Shown here piece after piece: positions 27,330 to 35,478 of a stretch of 35,478 nucleotides of DNA. Origin of the DNA: Candidatus Zhuqueibacterota bacterium (GTDB taxonomy: Bacteria > Zhuqueibacterota > Zhuqueibacteria > Thermofontimicrobiales > Thiofontviventaceae); the NCBI GenBank assembly GCA_016931935.1, contig JAFGDW010000106.1, positions 1-35,478 on the forward strand, given 5' to 3'. The notes under the pieces are model-generated. The model ran no database searches. It worked only from the letters and a program-made list of their open reading frames with translations, and was not told the DNA's origin. The stretch's first letter is position 1, and the number at the start of each line of letters is the position of its first letter. A program made the translations under genes and the position numbers.

Positions 27330-29642
27330 TTATTTAATTATACTTTGAAATGTTGACAATAAAATTAACATATAACATGCTATTCCAATGAAAAAAGCAA
27401 CGGTAAATCCGGACATCATCGAAAAAATAACGGCCAAAATCGATCCTAATACGGACATGGTTCCATTGATGCCATACATCCAGGGAATGTAATTATCCAT
27501 TTTTGCTGATTTCAAAATGTAAATTCCGGTAGGAAAGAAAACGCCCAATAAAAATCCGAACGGAAATATCAATGCGATTGTAATGGTTATACGGATGAAC
27601 AAATCTAAATGTAACAAGTGACTCAAAATCAATTGAGAAATGAAGAAAAACAATGTCCCGCAAATGACCACCAACACCGACATAAGACGAATCCGTTTCC
27701 AAGGATTTTCGGCCTGGATTTTATTCCCATAAAAACTTCCTACTCCCATACTTACAAGTAGCGAGCTTAATAGAACAGATAGAGATATTGTTGGCGAACC
27801 AAGATAAAGTACCAATTTTTGAAAAATGCTAACTTCAATAATCATGAAACCCAATCCGATACAACTAAAAAAGTTAAGTGGGAGCATAATATTACGGGAT
27901 TTATGCTTTATTAAAATTAAAGGTAGTGCGACAAGCACCAAATTGACAGCAATCACAATATAAAAAAGAGTGGTGATTTCATCAGGTATACCTTTTTTGA
28001 CTTTGTAGAAGTAGGGGCTATCATCCCGACAGGGAGCAATATTGAAGCGGTCATTATTAACATAATCCTGTAACGAGACGCGTTTGGATTGAATTACATT
28101 GATAAAATTATTCACAAGTGTTGTTTTGTCGATTTCTTCCCAATGATACGGAAGATAGGTGATCGCAGGATAATCTTGTGGAAGTTTCTGAATTATTTCG
28201 CGCGCATGCGTTATTTCGTCGCGGGTGAAGGCATTTTTTTTGATGACAATTGTCGGGGCATAATCGGATTCCAAAATGAGAAAATGGTTCATCGCTTCCT
28301 GATTGCTAATCCCCGATTTTGCCAGCGCATTCATTGTCGTCACCATTAATCGAAGTAATTCCCAGCGATTGTGCACCGTAAAGACAAGCCGGCCTTCTGG
28401 CGTTAAAATGTTCAGGTAATCCTGAATCGCTTCTACGGTCAGGAGATAATTTTCACTTGATGCAAAATTTTCGATATTTTGAAGCTGTTCGGTAGATGGC
28501 AGCGCCATAATGATCAGATCGAACGCACTCTCCGTTTGTTTGACATAATGTCGCCCCTCCATCGTGTAAATGTTAATATTGGGAAAATCCGAATAAATGC
28601 CACCATCAAAGTCGCGCTGATCTTTCACAATATTCACAAAATCGGGATTTATTTCCACACCGACGATTTCATCGACACCATTCAACAAGCCTGTGAGTAC
28701 TTCTTTGCCGCCGCCCGGACCAATTACCAGCATTGTATTTTTTTCGTGTTGTTGGAGAAACAAAAGCGGAATTGTGTTTGAATACCGGATCAGGATGTTA
28801 TACAATAGTGGAGATATATGGCGAGTGTTACCACCAAATCGCAGCATCGGAGAGCCTGCAGCGCCATCTATAAACAGTTGTCTCACTACATCCTGATGAG
28901 AATACGCCACCAGGTCGGCCCGGCCAAAAATACTCCAACGGCTATCGGTGATATGTGATTTGTTTACAGCATCCGGATAAACATAATAGAAATCCTTTTC
29001 CGGAAATTTACCGATCGGCACTTTTCCCACAACACCATTCTGGCCATTAATGAGCAAAAAAGCCATGATTAAGAGCAGACAAAGATAAACCGGAATAAGA
29101 ACATTTCGTTTTTGCATTTCGGGCATAAATATAACGCCACAACCAAAAACAATTAACGCGAGGAATAAAACGGCATTCGTTCCGCCTAAGAGTGCAAGCG
29201 CCCCCAATGCAGCCAACGAGCCAGCAGCCGCTCCGACCAGATCGGCTGCATATATGGAAAAACTGTGGGTTGCATATATTTTAAACAATCGGGCATAAAA
29301 AATCCCGGCAAAGAAAAATGGCAAAAATAAGAACATGAAATACACAAACGGCTTTGTAATCCATGCCAGATTGGTCACAGCAAGAATGAAAACGATTAAC
29401 GACAGCCCCAGCAGGAATAACACGATCGGAATAACGTGTGCTTTGTCATCGGATAATTCGGTTTTAAACATGTAAAATGCAAAAATTCCGCCACACCCTA
29501 ACCCAAGAATAGCAAGCGAAAGAATAATGAATGCATAATTATTAACAAATATAACGGATGAAATTCGAGTTGCTACAATTTCAAAACAGACTACCGATGC
29601 TGAAACAATCGATAAATAAAAATAAACAATTCGTTTAATCAT
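27330..29642 (-). CDS. Spermidine-synthase-like multi-pass membrane protein
   Basis: A 770-residue protein combining membrane segments with a spermidine synthase-type Rossmann domain. The N-terminal half has about six hydrophobic helices (residues 5-200). The soluble domain (about 230-530) contains LVIGPGGGKEVLTGLL (Gly309-Gly312) and GVEINPDF for nucleotide-sugar/SAM-type binding. The C-terminal part (about 570-770) has six or seven more helices. The DxSD-type catalytic aspartates of true spermidine synthases are not seen in DLIIMALPSTEQLQ, so polyamine synthesis is doubtful. Such proteins occur in FCB and related bacteria with unknown function. It sits between the SGNH protein and GH9 in one transcript; a truncated paralog lies upstream. 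Confidence 0.85.
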   Translation of the reverse strand: MIKRIVYFYLSIVSASVVCFEIVATRISSVIFVNNYAFIILSLAILGLGCGGIFAFYMFKTELSDDKAHVIPIVLFLLGLSLIVFILAVTNLAWITKPFVYFMFLFLPFFFAGIFYARLFKIYATHSFSIYAADLVGAAAGSLAALGALALLGGTNAVLFLALIVFGCGVIFMPEMQKRNVLIPVYLCLLLIMAFLLINGQNGVVGKVPIGKFPEKDFYYVYPDAVNKSHITDSRWSIFGRADLVAYSHQDVVRQLFIDGAAGSPMLRFGGNTRHISPLLYNILIRYSNTIPLLFLQQHEKNTMLVIGPGGGKEVLTGLLNGVDEIVGVEINPDFVNIVKDQRDFDGGIYSDFPNINIYTMEGRHYVKQTESAFDLIIMALPSTEQLQNIENFASSENYLLTVEAIQDYLNILTPEGRLVFTVHNRWELLRLMVTTMNALAKSGISNQEAMNHFLILESDYAPTIVIKKNAFTRDEITHAREIIQKLPQDYPAITYLPYHWEEIDKTTLVNNFINVIQSKRVSLQDYVNNDRFNIAPCRDDSPYFYKVKKGIPDEITTLFYIVIAVNLVLVALPLILIKHKSRNIMLPLNFFSCIGLGFMIIEVSIFQKLVLYLGSPTISLSVLLSSLLVSMGVGSFYGNKIQAENPWKRIRLMSVLVVICGTLFFFISQLILSHLLHLDLFIRITITIALIFPFGFLLGVFFPTGIYILKSAKMDNYIPWMYGINGTMSVLGSILAVIFSMMSGFTVAFFIGIACYMLILLSTFQSIIK

Positions 29643-29741
29643 TTGTAACTGTTCCTGTTACGTTTTACTTGATAGCCTCTCTGAACGATTTAACCGCATA
29701 TTATTCCATAACGGCACGGTTTAAGTGTGTAGGAGCATTGG

Positions 29742-31673
29742 CTAATTCATACTCGAGACCAATTTTGCACGCAGATCAATCGCTCGTTGATAATTCGCGT
29801 CAACTTCAAGCGCTTTGTCGATATATTCCAGTGCTTTCATTTTATCATTATTGTAGTACGCAAGCGCCAAATTATATAACACAAGTGAGTCTCTGTTATT
29901 AAATTTCAAACTTTCACTTAAAAATTTCTGTGCTGCCCGAATGTCGCTTTTGTAAAGGTTAATTGTACCCAACCACTTTGTGGAATATGCGTCTGGACGA
30001 ATAGCATAGCTTTTTAATAAATACCCATACATGCGATCATATTGTTGTAAAGTCTGCAATTTTTCGGACACATAGTCGGGATATTCAATGACGTAAGGAT
30101 AACGGTAGATGAGCGCATCCATTTCATTTAAAAACTGTGCGATATTACCACGATCATAATACCATTTGCCAGCAGATAAATGCGCATTTATCCAATTTAT
30201 TTTGCTTTCAATGAATAAAATTGCCAGCGAATCAATCCGATCATGCGCCTGAATATTACGCGGGTAATAAATTTTATCTTTGACAAACGGCCAATTGTGT
30301 CTTAGCAACTGAATCTTGAAATTAGACATGACAGTATCCAGTTTGCTAAACTTTAAATTTGCTACTGTTAGGCTGTCCTGAATTCTGTCGTTAAAATCTT
30401 TCGGCGCAGTGTCCGGCAGATAGTTCAACTTTTTCATTTCATCAAAAAACAACCTGCCAATAAGTTGATACCCTTGCAACGATGGATGTAAATGATCAAC
30501 AAATAAATTGTCGCCGACGATGTGATCCGGGCTGTCTGCATTAAATGCGGAATCAATATCCACCGTATTAACACCATACTTCTTTGCTGTCCGTTCGATA
30601 ATTTTATTCATTTCCCCAGGCGCCCGAAATCGCAGCGCGTCAAGATCTCTGGCATACCGAAATAAGGAATCAGCAATTCCCAATTTCTGCTGAGATAACG
30701 CATTCTCTGCATCATTATAAATTTCATCGGCAGGTGGATATTGTGAGGAAGAACTCGAAACAAACGGGCGCTGATCTTTTAAATTACTTGTGAGCGTTCC
30801 GATAATGACCGGCACACGTGCGTCGGTTATCATATGTAAAAAATCATTCAGATTGCCTGCAAACTGTGTCAATCCTTTTTTATAGACATCAGAGCCATAA
30901 TCGATTTGTTTTTTTTGAACCATTTTTTCCATTAATGTGCCCGCCTGCGTCCCGTTGTCACTCGAAAACGTCTTGCCAATTCCAACAATCATGTTTCTGA
31001 CTAGCTGAAATGTTCTGTACTTTTCCAGGCTGATAACGAGATTTGCCAGAAACCGGCTATTTCCAAATGATTCAATCGAACCGGCCCCCAATGCGCCATA
31101 GTACTCATTGTGTCCGGCATAAATTAAAATCAAGTCCGGTTTTTGCTCCAATATGCCCGGTGTCAGGTCACGAATTGTGTAGCTATTGATGGCGGTCATG
31201 CCACAATTTACAACTTCAATTTTAGAATCCGGATAAACAAGCGACAACCGATCCAGCAGATAACTTGCTGCTGATCCGTTGGGTTCATACGGGAAACCTG
31301 CGGCGCTGCTTCCCCCTAAAATAAAAACTCTAAAAGCGTTGGGCTTTTTTTCTTTATCAAAAGCTAATTGTGTCGGATGAGGGATTGTGTTTAAGGCATG
31401 GAAATATTTATAAGCGATGTCAGGATTCAAAAGTAATAATTTACTACCCTTTTGAAGCCATTGCCCATTAGGCGTTTCGACCCATTGTTGATACGATCGA
31501 CCATAATGGAAACTACGCAAGCCTAATTCCAGCAGAGTAAAAAACAGAACCGGGATAAGCAGAAGTATTATATGGGCAAAGATGGAATGTTGTTCAAAAA
31601 AAGATGGACCTGTGGCAACGGCTTCTTTGTGTTGTGAATTTTTTATCTTTCGCTTCCGGTTTTTCTTAGACAT
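29742..31673 (-). CDS. Membrane-anchored SGNH/GDSL hydrolase with TPR tail
   Basis: A 643-residue protein with one N-terminal membrane anchor (about 30-50) after a basic tail. The SGNH hydrolase domain (about 110-390) shows block I FILGGSSAAG with Ser122, block II VNCGMTAINSY, block III YAGHNEYYG and block V FVDHLHPSLQGY with the Asp/His pair. The C-terminal third holds several TPR-like repeats (DIRAAQKFLSESLKFNNRD; KALEYIDKALEVDANYQ). SGNH enzymes with this layout often deacetylate or acylate extracellular polysaccharides. AGGGA precedes ATG 31673. It is followed at 99 bp by the spermidine-synthase-like gene and then GH9, suggesting work on a surface or exported glycan. Confidence 0.9.
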   Translation of the reverse strand: MSKKNRKRKIKNSQHKEAVATGPSFFEQHSIFAHIILLLIPVLFFTLLELGLRSFHYGRSYQQWVETPNGQWLQKGSKLLLLNPDIAYKYFHALNTIPHPTQLAFDKEKKPNAFRVFILGGSSAAGFPYEPNGSAASYLLDRLSLVYPDSKIEVVNCGMTAINSYTIRDLTPGILEQKPDLILIYAGHNEYYGALGAGSIESFGNSRFLANLVISLEKYRTFQLVRNMIVGIGKTFSSDNGTQAGTLMEKMVQKKQIDYGSDVYKKGLTQFAGNLNDFLHMITDARVPVIIGTLTSNLKDQRPFVSSSSSQYPPADEIYNDAENALSQQKLGIADSLFRYARDLDALRFRAPGEMNKIIERTAKKYGVNTVDIDSAFNADSPDHIVGDNLFVDHLHPSLQGYQLIGRLFFDEMKKLNYLPDTAPKDFNDRIQDSLTVANLKFSKLDTVMSNFKIQLLRHNWPFVKDKIYYPRNIQAHDRIDSLAILFIESKINWINAHLSAGKWYYDRGNIAQFLNEMDALIYRYPYVIEYPDYVSEKLQTLQQYDRMYGYLLKSYAIRPDAYSTKWLGTINLYKSDIRAAQKFLSESLKFNNRDSLVLYNLALAYYNNDKMKALEYIDKALEVDANYQRAIDLRAKLVSSMN

Positions 31674-31689
31674 TGTAATCCCTATTAAA

Positions 31690-32362
31690 TCAAGTCACCG
31701 TAAAAATCATAAATTGTCTCAGGCAACAATAATAGCACGCAATTTTAATTGTTACGGTATTTCCAGTAATCATTGAGATGACTACCGTTAAAACAGAACC
31801 CAATGCTAACAGAATACCAATTATCCCGGATAGTTGAAGGATATGTTTTAACAATTATCTGGAATTAAAAAGAACTCAAATTCAGTTAGCAGACGAACAT
31901 TTTTACAGCTGTTAAAAGCATCGAGAACGCCAAATTTCTGAATTGGTGCTCAATGCAGCATCAGTCAAATTAACAGCATATAACTTAAAACTATATGGCA
32001 CAGAAAATCGAAAAACAATTAAGTTATCCATAAAATGGGATAAATTGAAATGAAAGGTTGAAAACCGGGTTTTCGATAGATTTAAATGGGGTGATGATAG
32101 TAATAAATTCAAAAAGTAAAACGCCAAAAGGCATTAAATTTTCCGTAACTATCTCTACTACTTTGTTCGTATCATTGGTTTTGATCCTATAATGGGCAAT
32201 TTTTCCACCCCATCCCAATCCGAGTATTGCCACTGAAAGAAGAATAGAAGCATAACCGTAAACGAATGTTACGGATAAAGTGTGGATGGCAATTATTTCA
32301 GAACAAATTGCGATTACCGAAATAATTGCCAGATGGATGTAAATGCATGTACCAGCTTTCAT
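31690..32362 (-). pseudogene. Decayed paralog of the spermidine-synthase-like membrane gene
   Basis: Remnant of a second copy of the gene at 27330-29642. Residues from ATG 32362 to about 32030 (AILGLGWGGKIAHYRIKT) align with the first ~112 residues of that protein (AILGLGCGGIFAFYMFKT). A shift of frame continues the match (YSFKLYAVNLTDAALS with HSFSIYAADLVGAAAG), and another frame gives weaker similarity to about residue 170. After a large deletion, 31690-31841 encodes GSVLTVVISMITGNTVTIK, matching the C-terminus (GSILAVIFSMMSGFTVAFF). So about 550 middle residues, including the Rossmann domain, are gone and at least two frameshifts exist. Its start is 2 nt after the PPIase stop, and the N-terminal 112-codon piece may still be translated. 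Confidence 0.85.
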
Positions 32363-32364
32363 AT

Positions 32365-34110
32365 CTATTTTGCTGCTATTTTCTTTTTCAAAACATCCTT
32401 GTAGATTTTCGTCGGGTATTTATCTAATAATTCACGCTCGACTTGCGCTTCAATTTGGGCTCTCATAAATTTTCGATATTCGTTCCGAATCGAGTTTTGA
32501 ACATCAGCATAAGTTAATTGCTTTTCCGGTCTGATATTGGTGCATTTTATAATGGCAAACTGTTTGCCTTTCTCGGGATCATCGTATTCGATAACACCGT
32601 CAGTTTCCGATTTTTTCAGTCCAAATGCAGCCTCGCCAAGAAACGGGGATTCATCTGTTCGAAACGTTTCAATCCGTCCATTCCGCTTTTTTATGAATGT
32701 TTTGACAAGGTAACTTTTTGCAATGTCTTTAAAAGTTTTGCCTTGTTGAAGCTGTGTCCACATTTCATCCGCTTCGGCTTTATCAGAATAAATTAACGCA
32801 TGGATATTTACTTTCGCCAATTGATAAAAAAGTGAATCCTTTTGATCCTCATAAAATTTATGAAGGTCAGCGTCTGATGGTTCGGGAACCCGTGAGTCGA
32901 TAAAAACGTGATTATACAATGTTACCATTTTTTGTTTTATCACTGTATTGGTTGTATTCGGATCGAAGATATTTTTATCCAGATTAAGTTCTTTAGCTTT
33001 ATTTACAATAAGATCGGTTCGAATTGCTTCTTCGATATATTTTTTTATATCATTATCTGTGACATCTGCCGATGCATCTATTATTAGAATATTATTTACC
33101 AAACGCAGGTATTCTTTAAGGTCGATTTTTCCACCTGAATAGTTTAAGATAACTGGATTTTCTCCGTTTGCAATTGCCTGTTCAAATGTTTCTTTATAAT
33201 TACTCCTATAAAAATTGGGGATTTTTGACCAGGTGACAATTTTATTCAATGCTTCTTGATTCCAGACAAAACTGCTTTTATCCACAAGTTTTTCTTTCAT
33301 TTTATCATATTCATCGAGACTTTTACTCATATAATCTTTTTGGAGATCAGAAATTATTTCTTTTTTAATTTTCTCAAGCGGTTCAATATCGAGTTTATTT
33401 ATAGCAGTTACCTTAACAATATAAAGTGCCCGGGATGTTTCCAGGACAAGAATATCGCCAACTTGTTGATAAAAAATGTAATTAAATAAGCTATTTGCGT
33501 TTCGATTTTCCCATCTCAGAGTAGGAGCTATTCCGTTATTTTTTACCGATTCAGCATGCTGTGAATATTGATGAACCATTTCGCTAAAATCTCGGCCCTG
33601 CTCTATCTCTGTTTTTATATCAGTTGCTTTTTTCTTTAAATTTAGAATATCATTTTCAGTGGCATTTTCTGGTTTATACAAGACGATTTGTTTATAGATA
33701 ACTTCTTTCCCCATGTTTTCATATGCTTGTCGCACATACTCATCACTTGTGTATTTTCCTAAAAATTGTGAATTGAAATACTGAACAAGCAACTCTTCGT
33801 TGATTATTCGACGAATGCTATTAAGCAGTTCTTCGTCATTCTGCAATCCTTTCGCGATAAAATCAATTCTTTTTAATTGATTTATCACCATTACATCCAG
33901 CGCATTACTATATGCTTCTGATATTTCAGTGTACATTTTATTATAGAAATTTTCAAATACATACGCTCTTAATTCCTGAAAATTTATTGTATAATTATCA
34001 CCGACTTCAGCGACAATAGTTTGACTTTGCTGAGCTTGTTTTTCGCATGCGATGGCGCTAAAAAGCGTTGAGAATATCAAATAGATAAATAATTTTTTAT
34101 ACAATTTCAT
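32365..34110 (-). CDS. Peptidyl-prolyl isomerase lipoprotein, SurA/PrsA-like
   Basis: A 581-residue exported parvulin-type foldase. The signal peptide ends at a lipobox-like SAIAC with Cys22, so it is probably anchored to a membrane facing the periplasm. A SurA-like helical N-domain (about 40-140) is followed by one parvulin domain (about 145-260, VIYKQIVLYKPENATE ... GDILVLETSRALYIVKV). A second diverged parvulin-like domain lies at about 435-540 (NIHALIYSDKAEADEMW ... PFLGEAAFGLK). ATG 34110 has GAGGGAT upstream; an earlier TTG lacks support. It has a good promoter at 34185-34213 and precedes the spermidine-synthase-like remnant by 2 nt. It likely folds outer-membrane or secreted proteins such as those in this cluster. 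Confidence 0.87.
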   Translation of the reverse strand: MKLYKKLFIYLIFSTLFSAIACEKQAQQSQTIVAEVGDNYTINFQELRAYVFENFYNKMYTEISEAYSNALDVMVINQLKRIDFIAKGLQNDEELLNSIRRIINEELLVQYFNSQFLGKYTSDEYVRQAYENMGKEVIYKQIVLYKPENATENDILNLKKKATDIKTEIEQGRDFSEMVHQYSQHAESVKNNGIAPTLRWENRNANSLFNYIFYQQVGDILVLETSRALYIVKVTAINKLDIEPLEKIKKEIISDLQKDYMSKSLDEYDKMKEKLVDKSSFVWNQEALNKIVTWSKIPNFYRSNYKETFEQAIANGENPVILNYSGGKIDLKEYLRLVNNILIIDASADVTDNDIKKYIEEAIRTDLIVNKAKELNLDKNIFDPNTTNTVIKQKMVTLYNHVFIDSRVPEPSDADLHKFYEDQKDSLFYQLAKVNIHALIYSDKAEADEMWTQLQQGKTFKDIAKSYLVKTFIKKRNGRIETFRTDESPFLGEAAFGLKKSETDGVIEYDDPEKGKQFAIIKCTNIRPEKQLTYADVQNSIRNEYRKFMRAQIEAQVERELLDKYPTKIYKDVLKKKIAAK

Positions 34111-34184
34111 ATGATCCCTCAAATTTGAAAGTAATTAAAAAAAATCGCGTCCAAACTCAACAATGAGAGAATAAACGTTCTACA

Positions 34185-34213
34185 ATAATACAAATTAATT
34201 TCATTTATTTCAA
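34185..34213 (-). promoter_or_regulatory. Sigma-70-type promoter of the PPIase gene
   Basis: Minus strand: -35 TTGAAA (34208-34213), 17-bp spacer, -10 TATTAT (34185-34190), about 70 nt of leader to ATG 34110. The spacing is ideal and both boxes are near consensus, but the AT-rich context raises the chance of coincidence. Confidence 0.55.
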
Positions 34214-34540
34214 ATAAAAATATGATTTTTAAGTAAAAAATTGTAAAATATGGAATCAATAAAGTTATCAAAAGTCGATCGTGCTTGATCTGAAGTACAA
34301 ACTGACATCATTCTGAACTTTGGGACAAAATCAGGATTTTTGCTTAGAGATTTTTACACTGCTCCGAATACTACAGCAACAGGTTTAAACTTATTAAACG
34401 TCTGCGCATAATGACAAAGCGGTTTTCGGATTTTAAATTTCTTTTTTCAGCTGTGATAATCAAATTTAAATTAGATAATCACCTTGTTTATGATTCATAA
34501 GAAGATAATTTTTTTACTTATCTTAAAGTAACTGCACTGT

Positions 34541-34576
34541 AAACAAAACCCCTGTAAAATTACAGGGGTTTTGTTT
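34541..34576 (-). terminator. Rho-independent terminator of the sorting-tail gene
   Basis: A perfect 16-bp stem, AAACAAAACCCCTGTA (34541-34556) with TACAGGGGTTTTGTTT (34561-34576), has a 4-nt loop and lies 35 nt past the stop codon. The arms carry T runs on either strand, so it could act in both directions. Confidence 0.9.
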
Positions 34577-34611
34577 TAATACATTATTTACTGAAAATCG
34601 ACGATTCGACG

Positions 34612-35478
34612 CTATTTCATTAAGACCATTTTCTTTGATACTTTTTGATTATCGACTTCGATCGTATAAATATACATACCACTTGCCAGGCCGGAAGCAT
34701 CGAACTCTACATTATATGTAGAAGCTGCTTTATGGCCATTCACCAACGTGGCAACTTCACGGCCGACTGCATCGTAAACTTTCAATGTCACATCGCCGGC
34801 TTTCTTCAATGAGAAGTTAATTGTGGTTGTTGGGTTGAACGGATTGGGGTAGTTCTGAGCAATTTCGAATTCTTTCGGAATTACGCCAGCTTTATTGGCA
34901 ATACCAACAACTTTACCTAAATCCAACGCCGTTTGAATTTTAGCATGTTCTACATCTTTTTGAGCTGCCCATGTGGCTTTTTCTGCCGGGAACCAGTTCA
35001 AATCGCCGACAGGGAAACCGCCAATGCCGCCTGATAACAAGTTTGCATCAGAATATGAAAGATCAACAGGAATTGGCCAGTCTGAATAAATATAATCTTC
35101 AGCGCCGGTGTAGACCAATCGCCAAAGCGGTAACAGGGCAGTGGCATCTTCAGCAACTGTTGCCACACAGAATTCTTCAAAATTGGTAAGCTGATCGGTG
35201 AAAAGGTCCTGAGGATCTGTAAATGTTGGCATTTGTTCATACCAAACACCTTCTGTCAAATATGGATATGAAGCATTATCATCAAACATCGCCTGTGTTC
35301 TGGTATTCATGGTAATCATTTGGTCCATCCAGTCTGATGTACCATTGGTTCCGGCGGCGCTCACCTGGCTAACGACATCGCTCAATTCCGCGCTCCAGGC
35401 GACCACATTGCGATCGACCAGGATTTTTCTATCCACTTGATCATATTCGGCAGGCAGGTCGCGCACGTTGATAATACC
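34612..35478 (-). CDS. C-terminal part of a secreted protein with type IX-like sorting tail (partial)
   Basis: The reading frame is open to the right edge, giving the last 288 residues of a larger protein; the internal GTG at 35466 is not a credible start. The upstream part is acidic and aromatic (TFTDPQDLFTDQL, LNWFPAEKATW) with no family I recognise. The last 80 or so residues form a secretion and cell-surface sorting domain: NYPNPFNPTTTINFSL, VTLKVYDAVGREVATLV, GMYIYTIEVDNQ and the terminal KMVLMK. This domain is typical of proteins exported in FCB-group bacteria by type IX secretion or a similar route. It ends at a strong terminator and so lies upstream of, and probably separate from, the PPIase unit. 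Confidence 0.88.
   Translation of the reverse strand, partial: GIINVRDLPAEYDQVDRKILVDRNVVAWSAELSDVVSQVSAAGTNGTSDWMDQMITMNTRTQAMFDDNASYPYLTEGVWYEQMPTFTDPQDLFTDQLTNFEEFCVATVAEDATALLPLWRLVYTGAEDYIYSDWPIPVDLSYSDANLLSGGIGGFPVGDLNWFPAEKATWAAQKDVEHAKIQTALDLGKVVGIANKAGVIPKEFEIAQNYPNPFNPTTTINFSLKKAGDVTLKVYDAVGREVATLVNGHKAASTYNVEFDASGLASGMYIYTIEVDNQKVSKKMVLMK

Larger units (their letters stand above)
34111..34611. other. AT-rich intergenic region with promoter and terminator
   Basis: About 500 bp between the sorting-tail protein and the PPIase gene. It contains the PPIase promoter (34185-34213), a near-palindrome with arms GTGATAATC and GATAATCAC (34453-34482) and the terminator at 34541-34576. No gene is visible. 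Confidence 0.7.

Noticed and set aside
27330..29642. Calling this gene speE (true spermidine synthase)
   Set aside because: It has large membrane regions and lacks the usual catalytic aspartate motif, so only the fold relationship is supported.
31912..32127. Independent 71-codon gene
   Set aside because: Part of it continues the similarity of the spermidine-synthase-like remnant in a shifted frame, so it belongs to the pseudogene.

Overview
The window is a bacterial chromosome segment in which every convincing gene lies on the minus strand; I found no credible plus-strand gene, tRNA, rRNA, CRISPR array or transposase. The right edge cuts a protein ending in a type IX-secretion-like sorting tail (YPNPFNPTTTI ... 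VYDAVGREVATLV). That tail style, together with exported lipoproteins, a GH9 glycosidase and an anaerobe-type oxygen-defence set, suggests a Gram-negative member of the FCB group (Calditrichota, KSB1, Ignavibacteria or Marinimicrobia-like). This assignment is inference.

Left part (about 0-8 kb): an aldo/keto reductase, then catalase-peroxidase KatG, an L-lactate-dehydrogenase-type enzyme, thiol peroxidase, desulfoferrodoxin (superoxide reductase), rubrerythrin, ferritin and a PerR-like Fur-family regulator. This is an oxidative-stress island combining strict-anaerobe enzymes with KatG. A perfect 9-8-9 inverted repeat sits in the ferritin promoter region.

Centre-left (8-14.5 kb): a sulfur and Fe-S block. 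Listed in transcription order, it has a small winged-helix protein and Nfu, the flavoprotein and iron-sulfur subunits of a fumarate reductase/succinate dehydrogenase with no adjacent membrane anchor, IscS, IscU, a DrsE2-type protein, TusA and a DsrE-like protein, running into perR. The IscS is the most striking gene here. The lysine that normally binds PLP is Asn200, and the arginine that binds the substrate carboxylate is Leu349, while the persulfide Cys323 is kept. With its IscU and three sulfur-carrier-type proteins, it suggests Fe-S assembly that may not use cysteine in the usual way.

Centre (14.8-21.6 kb): a DUF255/thioredoxin-fold protein, a possible zinc-dependent phospholipase-C-like protein whose start abuts a strong terminator, an outer-membrane barrel/coiled-coil/TPR fusion with a small partner gene, and a membrane-anchored TPR protein with a clear sigma-70-type promoter.

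Right part (21.8-35.5 kb): an exported Gfo/Idh/MocA oxidoreductase with a Tat-exported sugar isomerase/epimerase-like protein, then a run of PPIase lipoprotein, SGNH hydrolase-TPR membrane protein, spermidine-synthase-like membrane protein and GH9 glycosidase ending at a strong terminator. A decayed, internally deleted paralog of the spermidine-synthase-like gene lies between the PPIase and SGNH genes. Several intergenic spaces carry short palindromic repeat elements.
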